Source: Chitinibacter tainanensis DSM 15459
Lineage (GTDB): Bacteria; Pseudomonadota; Gammaproteobacteria; Burkholderiales; Chitinibacteraceae
Assembly: GCF_000429785.1 (NCBI RefSeq)
Contig: NZ_AUCN01000018.1
Span: 1-64,000, forward strand
Reading direction: 5' to 3'
Length of the DNA stretch: 64,000 nucleotides
Shown here: piece by piece, positions 19,434 through 30,387 of the stretch
Layout of the letters: every line of letters starts with the position of its first letter
How positions within the stretch are numbered: the first letter of the stretch is position 1
The notes under the pieces: generated by a model
Told to the model about the DNA's origin: nothing
What the model saw: the letters and a program-made list of their open reading frames with translations, nothing else
Database searches by the model: none
Program-made: the position numbers and the translations under genes

Positions 19434-20708
19434 ATGCCCACGCCTCATCTGTTACAGGATTTGCAAGACCGCGGCCTGATCGCGCAATGCACCGATCAAG
19501 CGACCTTGACCGAACTCTTGGATAAAGAGGCTGTGACCTTGTATTGCGGCTTTGACCCCACCGCCGACAGCTTGCACATTGGCTCACTGGTACCGATTCT
19601 GGTGCTTAAGCGCTTCCAGCAGTTTGGCCACAAACCGATCGCCCTGGTGGGCGGCGCTACCGGCATGATTGGCGACCCCAGCTTTAAAGCCACCGAGCGT
19701 AAACTGAATACCCCTGATGTGATTGCCGGCTGGGTCGAAAAAATCCGCGCGCAAGTGTCGCCATTTTTAAGCTTTGAAGGCGACAACGCCGCCCTGATGG
19801 CGAATAACTACGACTGGTTTGGCGGCATGGGCGCGCTGGAATTCCTGCGCGACATTGGCAAGTATTTCTCCGTCAACCAGATGATCAAAAAAGAAGCCGT
19901 GCAGCAGCGCATTGCGCGGGAAGATCAAGGTATTTCGTATACCGAATTTTCCTACAGCCTGCTGCAAGGCTATGATTTCACCGAGCTGAATCGTCGCTAC
20001 GGTTGTGCGCTGCAAATTGGCGGCTCGGACCAATGGGGCAATATTACTGCCGGCACCGATCTCACCCGTCGCCTGAATCAGCAGCAAGTGTATGGCCTGA
20101 CTTTGCCACTGGTGACTAAATCGGACGGCACTAAATTCGGCAAAACCGAAACCGGCACCATCTGGCTGGACGCTAGCAAAACCTCGCCGTACGCCTTCTA
20201 CCAATTCTGGCTCAATACGGCCGATGCGGACGTGTATAAATTCCTGAAATACTTTACCTTCCTGTCGGTGGCTGAGATTGATGCGCTGGAAGAAAGTGAC
20301 AAAACCAGCGGGCAAAAACCACAGGCCCAGCGCGTACTTGCCGAGCAGGTGACGGCGATTGTGCACGGTCAGGCTGCCGTTGAAGCCGCGCAGCGGATTT
20401 CGCAAAACCTGTTTAGCGATTCGCTGGCTGCGCTGACCGAATCGGATTTTGCCCAGCTGGCGCAAGACGGTATGCCAAGTATTGAGCTGGACAGCGCTGT
20501 TAGTGGCTTGCTGGATGCCATGGTGGCTGGTGGCCTTGCCAAATCCAAATCTGAAGCCCGCACCTTTGTGCAAAGCGGAGCGGTGCTGATCAATGGCCAG
20601 AAAGTTGAAGCCGCCGATCACGCTCTGAGCGCGGCGGATCGCTTGTTTGGCCGCTATACGCTGCTGCGCCGGGGCAAGAAAAACTACGTGCTGATCTGCT
20701 GGAACTAA
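19434..20708 (+). CDS. tyrS: Tyrosyl-tRNA synthetase
   Basis: A 424-residue class I synthetase charging tRNA-Tyr, the same length as the E. coli enzyme. The HIGH-like element lies in [10 protein letters not shown], and the KMSKS-like loop is KFGKT ([13 protein letters not shown]). The tyrosine-binding region YDWFGGMG and NREDQ-like [13 protein letters not shown] are present. A C-terminal S4 domain ends in [15 protein letters not shown]. The start at 19434 matches the family N-terminus and has GGAG upstream; an ATG at 19410 would add eight residues without family support. A terminator follows at 20746. Confidence 0.97.
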   Translation: MPTPHLLQDLQDRGLIAQCTDQATLTELLDKEAVTLYCGFDPTADSLHIGSLVPILVLKRFQQFGHKPIALVGGATGMIGDPSFKATERKLNTPDVIAGWVEKIRAQVSPFLSFEGDNAALMANNYDWFGGMGALEFLRDIGKYFSVNQMIKKEAVQQRIAREDQGISYTEFSYSLLQGYDFTELNRRYGCALQIGGSDQWGNITAGTDLTRRLNQQQVYGLTLPLVTKSDGTKFGKTETGTIWLDASKTSPYAFYQFWLNTADADVYKFLKYFTFLSVAEIDALEESDKTSGQKPQAQRVLAEQVTAIVHGQAAVEAAQRISQNLFSDSLAALTESDFAQLAQDGMPSIELDSAVSGLLDAMVAGGLAKSKSEARTFVQSGAVLINGQKVEAADHALSAADRLFGRYTLLRRGKKNYVLICWN

Positions 20709-20745
20709 TAGCTGGTGAGCTTAAGCTTAATCAGCGCAATAAAAA

Positions 20746-20767
20746 CCCGCCGATTGGCGGGTTTTTT
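20746..20767 (+). terminator. Terminator after tyrS
   Basis: The stem CCCGCC/GGCGGG with loop GATT is followed by six T; A residues before the stem mean it may also serve the efflux operon arriving on the minus strand. Confidence 0.88.
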
Positions 20768-20779
20768 ATTTTCAGCGAC

Positions 20780-22168
20780 TTATGATTTACTTGGCTTTTG
20801 CCAGCCACCACCCAGCGCCTTATACAGTTGTACCCGGCTAATTAGCAGATCACTTTGGGCCTGCGTGTAGTTAAGCTGACTGGTAAACAGGCTACGCTGC
20901 GCATCCAGCACTTCCAGATAGCTGGAAAAACCATTGTCGTAACGCAGGGTGGCCAGTTTCAATTGCCGCTCTAGCGCGGTCACTTGTTGCTGTTCGGCTT
21001 TAAGCTTATCGAGCGCCACTTGGTCGGCCACAATCGCTGCTCGTGTTTCGCTGAAGGCATTTTGCACCGCCAACTGGTATGCGGCGGCGGCTTGCTGCTC
21101 GCGTGCTTTGGCTTGATCTACTTGCGCGGCAGTCAGGCCATTGTCAAACAGCGGCATGGCCAGATTACCGGCAAACGACCAGGCTTTGGCGCTGCCCTGG
21201 AAGAGATTGCTTAGCTCCATGCTCTCCAGTCCTAAGAGGCCAGTGAGTGAAATACGAGGATAGTAGGCCGCGCGAGCCGCTTGAATGCTGGCGCGGCTGC
21301 CTAGCAAGACACTCTCGGCTTGGGCAATATCAGGTCGGCGTAGCAGTAGATCGCTATCGAGCGCCGCCGGCAGTGCCGCTGGCGCACTAAACTGGCCCAT
21401 GGCTGTGCCGCGCGCGATATTTTGCTCGATCAGCTGGCGCGGCGATGCGCCAGTCAGCACCGCCAAGGCGCCTTCGGCTTTGGCAATGGCCTTCACCAGC
21501 GCGGGGCGCGAAGCTTGCGCGGCCGCCAGCTCCACTTCGGCTTGGCGCACATCCAATTCCGAGGTCATGCCACCTTTAAAGCGTTTCTGGCGTAAATCCA
21601 GCGCTTCCTGTCGCGACTGGATGGTGGCATCGGTGATGGCCAATTGCCGATCCAGCGTGCGCAGGTTGAAATAGGTTTGCGCCACATCGGCTTGCAGCGC
21701 GAGCTGCACGGCATCGCGGTTGTATTGATTGGCGAGCAGGCTTTGCTGTGCCGCGGCCGCGGTATTGCGCACCCGGCCCCACAAATCCAGCTCCCAGCTC
21801 ACGCTGCCTGCCAGCTTGTAATAGTCGTAGGTTTGGCTTGGTTTACCGGTGCCTTCTTGGGAGGTACGCTGGCGAGCAGCGCCGCCACCCAGATCCACCC
21901 GCGGCAGTTGTTCTGCCGAGGCAATGCCCAGCACGGCCCGAGCTTCGGCTAGTTTGGCTGTCGCCATGGCCAGATTTTGGTTATTGGCCACGGCTGCTGC
22001 AATTAGCTGATCAAGGGTTGGATCGGCAAAGGTCTGCCACCATTGGGCATCCACCGCAGCACTACCCGTGGTAGCAGGGACATCTGTATTGGGCAGGGTA
22101 TAGTCCGGCATGTTCACACACGCCGAGAGTAGCGAGGCGATACCCAGTGCTAGTATCGTTTTACGCAT
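20780..22168 (-). CDS. RND efflux outer-membrane channel lipoprotein (NodT/OprM family)
   Basis: A 462-residue outer-membrane factor. The signal peptide ends in a lipobox (LLSAC near residue 17), so it should be lipid-anchored. The pattern WWQTFADPTLDQLIAAAVANN and two repeated helical halves (LRRPDIAQAESVLLGSRASI) are typical of OprM/MtrE/NodT channels. Its start overlaps the pump gene stop by eight bases (ATGCGTAA), so translation is probably coupled. It completes the three-part exporter. Confidence 0.94.
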   Translation of the reverse strand: MRKTILALGIASLLSACVNMPDYTLPNTDVPATTGSAAVDAQWWQTFADPTLDQLIAAAVANNQNLAMATAKLAEARAVLGIASAEQLPRVDLGGGAARQRTSQEGTGKPSQTYDYYKLAGSVSWELDLWGRVRNTAAAAQQSLLANQYNRDAVQLALQADVAQTYFNLRTLDRQLAITDATIQSRQEALDLRQKRFKGGMTSELDVRQAEVELAAAQASRPALVKAIAKAEGALAVLTGASPRQLIEQNIARGTAMGQFSAPAALPAALDSDLLLRRPDIAQAESVLLGSRASIQAARAAYYPRISLTGLLGLESMELSNLFQGSAKAWSFAGNLAMPLFDNGLTAAQVDQAKAREQQAAAAYQLAVQNAFSETRAAIVADQVALDKLKAEQQQVTALERQLKLATLRYDNGFSSYLEVLDAQRSLFTSQLNYTQAQSDLLISRVQLYKALGGGWQKPSKS

Positions 22169-25100
22169 GATGTTCTCCTTCAGCTGCCGCAGTGCTGGCA
22201 GCCTGTTTTTTCTTCATTTCATCGCGCTTCATAATCAAACGGAAGAACAGCGGAATAAAGAAAATCGCAATAAAGGTGGCCGCCAACATCCCGCCGATCA
22301 CCGGCATACCCAATGAGGCGCGGCTAGCGCGGCCTGCACCGCTGGAAATCACCAAAGGTACACAACCCAAGATAAAGGCCAGCGAGGTCATCACGATCGG
22401 GCGGAAGCGCAGGCGGGCGGCTTCAAGTGCGGAATCGAGCAGGCTCATGCCTTCTTCGTACTTCAGCACGGCAAATTCCACGATCAAAATCGCATTTTTC
22501 GCCGCCAGCGCCACCAGCGTCACCAGACCAATCTGGAAGTAGACGTTATTGGTCATCCCTGCCAACCATACCGCCAGCAATGCCCCAAACAGTGCAAATG
22601 GCACGGCAGTAATCACCGCGAACGGCAAGCTCCAGCGCTCGTACTGCGCCGCCAGAATCAGGAACACCATCACAATCCCGAACACAAAGGCCATTAACGC
22701 GGTGGAGCCGGCTTCTTTTTCCTGGAAGGCCGAGCCGGTCCATTCCAGTTTGAAGTCATTGCTCAGTACCTCATTGGCTACTTCTTCCATGGCTTTGATG
22801 GCCTGACCCGAGCTCACGCCCGGCGCCGGCTGGATCATCAGCTTGGCCGCCTGGAAAATATTGAAGCGTTCCGCCAGCTCTGGGCCGACCGAGCTTTTCA
22901 CTTTCACCAGACTGGTCAGTGGAATCATCGTGCCATTGGCCGAGCGCACATACACATTGGCAATATCTTCCGGCCGCGCCCGGTAATCGGCTTCCGATTG
23001 CAACTGCACGCGATAAGTACGACCAAACTGGTTAAAGTCATTCACATAGACCTGACCAAAAGTGGCCTGCATGGTGTCAAACACCGAGTTAATGCTCACA
23101 CCCAGCGCTTTGGCTTTTTCGCGATCCAGATCGACATAGATCTGTGGCACATTGGCGCGGAAGGTGGTGGAAACATTGGCAAACTCAGGGCGTTTTTTGG
23201 CTTCATCCACAAAGCGCTGTACTTCCGCCGCAAATTGCTTGGTGTCGCCCGAGCCGCGATTTTGCAGATAACCTTCCAAGCCACCAGTGGTTGACATCCC
23301 GGTAATCGCCGGTGGGTTGAAGCTCGCCGCAAAACCATCTTGCAGCTTCATATACGCCTGACCTTGCAGGATTTTGGTCAGCGCAAACGAGCTATCCATT
23401 CGGTCTGGACGTTCGCTCCAGTCTTTCAAGGTAATAAAGGCAATCCCGCTGTTGCTCATTACTGCCCCGGACAAAATATCAAAGCCAGTAAATGACACGA
23501 CGTTAGCAACGTTTTTGTTTTCCATCACTAACTGCTCGTATTGAGCAGAAACGGCCTCGGTGCGCTTGAGTGAAGCAGCATCAGGTAGCATCACCGCTGA
23601 GAGCAGGTAGCCTTGATCTTCATCGGGTACCAAGCCACCCGGCACGGCTTTCAGAAGGTAAACCAGCCCACCAATCATCAGCGCGAAAATCACAAAGGCA
23701 ATGCCAACGCGTCGATTGAGGAAAGCCACGCCATTTACATAGCCATTGGTCAGGCGATCGAAGCTATGGTTAAACCAAACGAAGAATTTGGCCGGTTGAT
23801 GGTGGCCACTCTTGAGCAAAATCGCGCACAGAGCTGGCGTGAGGGTCAGGGCCACCAAGCCAGAAATCGCCACCGATACGGCAATGGTGATCGCAAATTG
23901 CTTATACATCACCCCGGTCATGCCGCCCATAAAGGCCACTGGCAGGAATACCGCGCACAAGACCAAGACAATCGCGACCACGGGGCCGGCGACTTCTTCC
24001 ATTGCCAGAATCGCTGCTTCCTTGGCCGAGCATTTCTTCTCGGCCATGATCCGCTCGACGTTTTCAAGCACCACGATGGCGTCATCCACTACGATACCAA
24101 TCGCTAGTACCATCCCCAATAGGGTGAGCAAGTTGATTGAGAAGCCTAAGAGCAACATACCGGCAAAGGTACCAATCAGCGAAATCGGCACGGCAATACA
24201 CGGAATCAGGGTGGCGCGGAAATTCTGCAGGAACAGATAAACCACAATAAACACCAGCACAATCGCTTCAAATAGCGTGTGCACCACTTTTTCGATCGAG
24301 ACTTTTACGAAAACTGTAGTGTCGTATGGAATGTCATATGCAATACCTTGCGGGAAACGCGCCTTTAAGGTTTCCATTTTGGCTTTGACCGCGTCGGCGA
24401 CTGCGACTGCATTGGCGCCTGGCTGCAGATAAATACCCATTGCGACAGCTTTTTTTCCATTCAGGCTAGCGATCACATCATAATCTTTGCCACCAATTTC
24501 GATCCGAGCTACGTCTTTTAGACGAGTTTTGGCGCCATCAGCACTGGCTTTAATGATGATATTGCCAAAATCCTCAGGCGTTTTTAGGCGACCTTGGGTA
24601 TTGACCGTAAAGGTGAAATCGACCTGTTTACTGGTCGGCTGCGCACCGATTTTACCGGCAGCAAATTGGGCATTTTGTTCACGAATGGCCGAAATGATGT
24701 CAGAAGTCGTGATGCCCAGTTGCGCAATCCGGTCTGGCCGCAACCACACCCGCATGGCGTAATCGGTGCCCCCAAAGACCGTCAAGTCACCCACGCCAGG
24801 AATCCGCTTTAGCTCATCCACGATATTCAACAGCGCATAGTTGGATAGGTAAGTGGTGTCGTAGGTGTTATCCGGCGAGCTGAGGGTAATCACGTTCAAA
24901 ATCGAGGTGGATTTCTTTTTCACCGTCACGCCTTGGCGTTTTACCTCTTCGGGCAACTGCGCCATCGCCGCAGAAACGCGGTTATTGACATTAATCGTGG
25001 CCTGATCAGGGTCGGTGCCGATTTCAAAGTACACGTTCAACGACATCTGCCCATTCGAGGCGGAGCCGGACTGCACATAAATCATTTTTTCCACGCCATT

Positions 25101-25310
25101 GATCTGCTGCTCCAACGGGGCAGCGACCGTCTGGGCAATCACTTCTGGGGTGGCGCCAGGGTAAAACGCGGTAACCGAAACCACGGGTGGCGTAATGCCG
25201 GGGTATTGCTCCACCGGCAAAGAGCGCATCGCGGCCAAGCCGGCGAGCACAATAATGATCGAGATGACCGAGGCAAAGATCGGCCGTTCGATAAAGAATT
25301 TCGAAAACAT
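22161..25310 (-). CDS. RND multidrug efflux pump (HAE1, AcrB/MexB/MtrD type)
   Basis: A 1,049-residue inner-membrane proton antiporter, standard length. The N-terminus MFSKFFIERPIFASVISII and helices flanking two large periplasmic loops are conserved. The proton-relay acidic pair is visible in GIVVDDAIVVLENVERI (TM4), and the lysine-bearing helix in LVALAAKNAILIVEFA (TM10). GVGDLTVFGG and PGLVPDEDQGY are family markers. HAE1 pumps export hydrophobic and amphiphilic drugs, dyes and detergents. It lies 12 bases after the adaptor gene. Confidence 0.96.
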   Translation of the reverse strand: MFSKFFIERPIFASVISIIIVLAGLAAMRSLPVEQYPGITPPVVSVTAFYPGATPEVIAQTVAAPLEQQINGVEKMIYVQSGSASNGQMSLNVYFEIGTDPDQATINVNNRVSAAMAQLPEEVKRQGVTVKKKSTSILNVITLSSPDNTYDTTYLSNYALLNIVDELKRIPGVGDLTVFGGTDYAMRVWLRPDRIAQLGITTSDIISAIREQNAQFAAGKIGAQPTSKQVDFTFTVNTQGRLKTPEDFGNIIIKASADGAKTRLKDVARIEIGGKDYDVIASLNGKKAVAMGIYLQPGANAVAVADAVKAKMETLKARFPQGIAYDIPYDTTVFVKVSIEKVVHTLFEAIVLVFIVVYLFLQNFRATLIPCIAVPISLIGTFAGMLLLGFSINLLTLLGMVLAIGIVVDDAIVVLENVERIMAEKKCSAKEAAILAMEEVAGPVVAIVLVLCAVFLPVAFMGGMTGVMYKQFAITIAVSVAISGLVALTLTPALCAILLKSGHHQPAKFFVWFNHSFDRLTNGYVNGVAFLNRRVGIAFVIFALMIGGLVYLLKAVPGGLVPDEDQGYLLSAVMLPDAASLKRTEAVSAQYEQLVMENKNVANVVSFTGFDILSGAVMSNSGIAFITLKDWSERPDRMDSSFALTKILQGQAYMKLQDGFAASFNPPAITGMSTTGGLEGYLQNRGSGDTKQFAAEVQRFVDEAKKRPEFANVSTTFRANVPQIYVDLDREKAKALGVSINSVFDTMQATFGQVYVNDFNQFGRTYRVQLQSEADYRARPEDIANVYVRSANGTMIPLTSLVKVKSSVGPELAERFNIFQAAKLMIQPAPGVSSGQAIKAMEEVANEVLSNDFKLEWTGSAFQEKEAGSTALMAFVFGIVMVFLILAAQYERWSLPFAVITAVPFALFGALLAVWLAGMTNNVYFQIGLVTLVALAAKNAILIVEFAVLKYEEGMSLLDSALEAARLRFRPIVMTSLAFILGCVPLVISSGAGRASRASLGMPVIGGMLAATFIAIFFIPLFFRLIMKRDEMKKKQAASTAAAEGEHHA

Positions 25311-25322
25311 GGCGATCCTCGC

Positions 25323-26492
25323 TTAGGATTTGGCGACGGCTGAGGCGCTGCTGGCGGCGACGGGTTTCACCACTGAGCCCGGTTTGGCCTTGATCAGGCC
25401 TTCCACAATCACGGTGTCACCCACATTTAGGCCAGACTCCACCCGCACCATGCCGGCGGTGGTACTCGGCTGCACTTTCACTGGGCGCGGATTGACTTTG
25501 TTGTCTTTATCTACCGTCATCACCAGTTTGTCGGCTTGCGACTGCACAATCGCACGTTCCGGAATCAAGATCGCGTTCTGGTAGGTGCCAAAATCAAGAT
25601 GCAAGCGCACAAACTGGCCTGGCAGCAATTTGCCTTGCGGATTGCTAAAGATCGCCCGAGCGCGAATGGTGCCGGTTTTGGAATCCACCCGGTTATCCGA
25701 GAAATCCAGCTTGCCGCTGTGCTCATACGCGCTACCATCCGCAAGCCGAAGCGTAGTTTTGATATTGCGCTGATCGTTCAGATTCACCTGCTTGCTTTTG
25801 GCCATCTGCTCCAGGCGTTGGCGATCTTCTTCTGAATACGAGAAGGTGACATACAGCGGATCAAGCTGCGAAATGGTGGTCAGCCGGCCGGATTCACCCG
25901 ATGGCGAAATCAAGCTCCCCTCTGATTGCGCTACCGTGCTGGTCATGCCTGAAATCGGCGCCACCACTTTGGTGTATCCCAGATTTAGCTCGGCTTCGCG
26001 CACTTTGGCTTCGGCAGCTGAATTACTAGCCACCGCCGCGGCGTAGCTGGCCATTGCATCGTCGTAATCTTTGCGGCTAACCGCGTTTTCTTTAAACAGT
26101 GGAATAATCCGGTCGCGATCGGCGCGGGCTTTTTCCAGCTTGGCCACTTCAATGGCCAGATTACCTTTGGCCTGATCCAGTGCTGCTTTGTAGGGCTCGG
26201 GGTCGATTTCAAACAGCACCTGCCCGGCGGCAACATTCTGACCTTCCACATAGGTGCGCTTTTGCAAAATGCCGCTCACTCGCGAACGAACTTCCACATC
26301 CCGATAGCCCGCGGTTTCACCCAAGACTTCATAGCTCAGTGGCGCAGAGCCGCTGGTCACCTTAATCACGGTAACAGGGGCCGGTGGGATTTCCCGTTGT
26401 TGTGGCTTTTCACCGCAGGCGGTCAGTAAGCCAGCCAAGGCCAGCGAAGCCAGCAAAATGCGGCTGGATTGAGGTTTAAAAGCGTGGGTCAT
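25323..26492 (-). CDS. RND efflux periplasmic adaptor lipoprotein
   Basis: A protein of 389 residues from the Met at 26492, which has GGAG upstream and opens a lipoprotein signal peptide (lipobox LLTAC); an upstream Met at 26552 would place 20 unrelated residues before it. Domains in order are a barrel-sandwich lipoyl half, a coiled-coil hairpin (about 95-165), the second lipoyl half (GYTKVVAPISGMTS), a beta-barrel (LDPLYVTFSYSEEDRQRLE) and a membrane-proximal domain (PERAIVQSQADKLVMTV). It is the first gene of the operon. No TetR or MarR repressor gene adjoins it, but a perfect palindrome lies about 50 bases upstream of the start. Confidence 0.95.
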   Translation of the reverse strand: MTHAFKPQSSRILLASLALAGLLTACGEKPQQREIPPAPVTVIKVTSGSAPLSYEVLGETAGYRDVEVRSRVSGILQKRTYVEGQNVAAGQVLFEIDPEPYKAALDQAKGNLAIEVAKLEKARADRDRIIPLFKENAVSRKDYDDAMASYAAAVASNSAAEAKVREAELNLGYTKVVAPISGMTSTVAQSEGSLISPSGESGRLTTISQLDPLYVTFSYSEEDRQRLEQMAKSKQVNLNDQRNIKTTLRLADGSAYEHSGKLDFSDNRVDSKTGTIRARAIFSNPQGKLLPGQFVRLHLDFGTYQNAILIPERAIVQSQADKLVMTVDKDNKVNPRPVKVQPSTTAGMVRVESGLNVGDTVIVEGLIKAKPGSVVKPVAASSASAVAKS

Positions 26493-26542
26493 GGCCAGCT
26501 CCGTAGGGGGTATATAATGAAAAGTATTGCTAATTATGATTT

Positions 26543-26554
26543 GTATGCGCATAC
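26543..26554. promoter_or_regulatory. Perfect 12-bp palindrome, candidate efflux operator
   Basis: GTATGCGCATAC lies about 50 bases upstream of the adaptor start, in promoter range. A repressor operator is an inference from symmetry and place only. Confidence 0.4.
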
Positions 26555-26699
26555 CTGCCTGGGTATTCTTCTTTTGCGGGCAAGTTTACTAGATGATTTT
26601 CAGTGCATCGCTAGGGCGCACAATTATGCTTGAACAATATTACGCGACCGTATGTATTTATACCTAAAGCTAAGCGTTGATTCGTGTAATTTTTGCTAG

Positions 26700-26729
26700 A
26701 AAAAAGGGCTACCAATCTGGTAGCCCTTT
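26700..26729 (-). terminator. Terminator of phaB
   Basis: Perfect 11-base arms (AAAGGGCTACC and its complement) with loop AATCT, and a T run on the minus strand after the stem. Confidence 0.92.
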
Positions 26730-26751
26730 GTAAGTTGAATGCGCCTGGTAT

Positions 26752-27486
26752 TTAGCAGGTGTGCTGACCGCCGTTGATGGCCAGATTGGCGCCGGTCATA
26801 AAACCGGAAATATCGCTCGCCAGATAGCTGATCAAGCCCGCGATTTCTTCCGGTTTACCTAGGCGTGCCACCGGAATTTGCGCCACAATTTTCTCGCGCA
26901 CATCTTCGGGCACGGCCATCACCATTTCAGTAGCGATATAGCCGGGGGAAATCGTATTCACGGTTACGCCTTTGCGCGCCACTTCTTGCGCCAGCGCCAT
27001 GGTAAAGCCATGCATGCCGGCTTTCGCTGCCGAGTAATTGGTCTGACCAAACTGGCCTTTCTGGCCATTGATCGAAGAAATATTCACCACTCGGCCCCAG
27101 CCGCGCTCAACCATGCCATCCACAAATTGTTTCGACACGTTAAACACTGAATCGAGGTTGGTGCCAATTACCGCATCCCAATCAGTTTTGCCGAGCTTTT
27201 TGAATGTGGCATCGCGGGTAATGCCGGCGTTATTGACCAGCACATCAACCGGGCCAATCTGGGCGTCGACGGTGGATTTGAGCGCTACGCAGGCGTCAAA
27301 ATTGGTGACATCGCATTCAAACGCTGCAAAATCGTAGCCAGCCGCTTTGTTGTCGGCGAGCCAAGCATACTGTTTGCCTGGTTTGGAATAGGTGGTGATC
27401 ACTTTAAAACCGTCGTCGGCCAGTTTGCGGCAGATTGCCGTCCCGATGCCGCCCATACCACCTGTAACGAGAGCTACTTTTGCCAT
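26752..27486 (-). CDS. phaB: Acetoacetyl-CoA reductase
   Basis: A 244-residue short-chain dehydrogenase. It reduces acetoacetyl-CoA to (R)-3-hydroxybutyryl-CoA with NADPH, the second step of polyhydroxybutyrate synthesis. The cofactor loop GGMGGIG, NNAG, and the catalytic Ser/Tyr/Lys in NISSINGQKGQFG and NYSAAKAG are present. GQFGQTNYSAAKAGMHGFTM and the N-terminus MAKVALVTGG match PhaB closely, though FabG-like enzymes are related. The start at 27486 has AAGGA upstream; the open frame continues to 27579 without homology. No phaA or phaC is in the window. Confidence 0.88.
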   Translation of the reverse strand: MAKVALVTGGMGGIGTAICRKLADDGFKVITTYSKPGKQYAWLADNKAAGYDFAAFECDVTNFDACVALKSTVDAQIGPVDVLVNNAGITRDATFKKLGKTDWDAVIGTNLDSVFNVSKQFVDGMVERGWGRVVNISSINGQKGQFGQTNYSAAKAGMHGFTMALAQEVARKGVTVNTISPGYIATEMVMAVPEDVREKIVAQIPVARLGKPEEIAGLISYLASDISGFMTGANLAINGGQHTC

Positions 27487-27548
27487 ACTTCGTATATCCT
27501 TGATGTTTGAATGAATGCCTCTGCCGCTGGTGGGCAGAATATTGTTGT

Positions 27549-27560
27549 TCTTGCGCAAGA
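27549..27560. promoter_or_regulatory. Perfect 12-bp palindrome upstream of phaB
   Basis: TCTTGCGCAAGA lies in the phaB/SDR divergent spacer, 63 bases before the phaB start. It contains the TGC/GCA core seen in PhaR-type operators; that assignment is inference. Confidence 0.35.
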
Positions 27561-27647
27561 CCCTTGTGAGGCTGGGCAAGCGTAGCTAAGGGCTATCCCG
27601 TATGTAAATTGGAATATTGCCTTAAGTGACATAATGGATACACTTTC

Positions 27648-28523
27648 ATGAATAGTAATCAACCGGTGGTGCTCATTTCTGGCTGTTCGAGCGGTATTGG
27701 GCTATATGCTGCGCAATTTATGCAACAGCATGGCTGGCAAGTGATTGCCACAGCGAGAAAAAATGACCATGTCTTATATTTGCAATCGCTAGGGCTTACG
27801 GCCTTACAACTGGATGTCGCCGACAGCGAATCGATTGCTTTTTGTGTGGCGGCCACCTTGGCGCTCACTGGCGGGCGTTTGGATGCGGTGTTTAACAACG
27901 CCGGCTTTGGTGTCCCTGGCGCGGTGGAAGATTTAAGCCGCGCCGCAATGCGGCATCAATTTGAAACCAATGTGTTTGGCGCGATAGAACTCACCAATGC
28001 GGTATTGCCACTCTTTCGCCGCCAAGGCCACGGCCGGATTGTGTTTAATAGCTCGGTGCTGGGCTTTGCGGCGATGCCGTATCGGGGGGCTTATAACGCC
28101 AGTAAATTTGCGCTCGAGGGCTTTGCCGATACCTTGCGGCAGGAATTGATCGGTACCCAGATTAAAGTGAGCCTGATTGAGCCCGGCCCGATTGTGAGTC
28201 GCTTTCGCGCCAATGCGTATGAAGAATTTAAGCGCTGGATCAATAGTGAGGCGAGTTTTCACGCCCCGGCTTATGCCGCCATGGCGCGGCGCCTACTCAA
28301 AAGCGGGCCACCCGCGCCATTTACGCTACCAGAGAGCGCCGTGGCCGAGGTATTGCTCGCCGCGCTAACAAGTGCAAGGCCTCGCGCCCGATACCGGGTC
28401 ACCAAACCCACGCAGTGGTTCTGGTATTTGAAGCGCGTCTTGCCCAGCGCGTGGCTCGATCGTGTGTTACTGAAAGCTTCGGGTGATGAACCAGGCGTCG
28501 CCTACGGTCGCCGCAGCGAATAA
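27648..28523 (+). CDS. SDR-family oxidoreductase
   Basis: A 291-residue classical-type SDR. The cofactor loop is SGCSSGIG, with NNAGFG; the active site is FNSSVLGFAAMPYRGAYNASK, giving Ser, Tyr and Lys. The C-terminal part carries a basic segment (RPRARYRVTKPTQWFWYLKR) that often binds membranes in YbbO-like SDRs acting on lipophilic aldehydes or ketones. The substrate is unknown. It is divergent from phaB with a 161-base spacer. Confidence 0.9.
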   Translation: MNSNQPVVLISGCSSGIGLYAAQFMQQHGWQVIATARKNDHVLYLQSLGLTALQLDVADSESIAFCVAATLALTGGRLDAVFNNAGFGVPGAVEDLSRAAMRHQFETNVFGAIELTNAVLPLFRRQGHGRIVFNSSVLGFAAMPYRGAYNASKFALEGFADTLRQELIGTQIKVSLIEPGPIVSRFRANAYEEFKRWINSEASFHAPAYAAMARRLLKSGPPAPFTLPESAVAEVLLAALTSARPRARYRVTKPTQWFWYLKRVLPSAWLDRVLLKASGDEPGVAYGRRSE

Positions 28524-28580
28524 AGGCGGCTAAAGTCAGTGCAGAATGCGAAATGCACAATAATGGCCCCTTGTCCAGAA

Positions 28581-30291
<1,711 letters not shown>

Positions 30292-30301
30292 GCAATACTG
30301 C

Positions 30302-30352
30302 AGGATCTTTGATCCTGATCTACAGGGTATAGCCTGCAAAGCTATACCCTGT
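30302..30352 (+). promoter_or_regulatory. Two consecutive hairpins in the pyrG-kdsA spacer
   Basis: The first is AGGATC-TTT-GATCCT (30302-30316). The second has 12-base perfect arms ACAGGGTATAGC and GCTATACCCTGT (30322-30352) with a seven-base loop. No T run follows, so this is not a standard terminator; it may be an RNA-stability or processing element. Confidence 0.5.
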
Positions 30353-30387
30353 CTATTTCCCAAGGCAATACAAAGAAGGGGTATCTC

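Noticed and set aside
30302-30352. Rho-independent terminator after pyrG
   Set aside because: The hairpins are strong but no T run follows on the plus strand, so I list them as an undefined RNA element.
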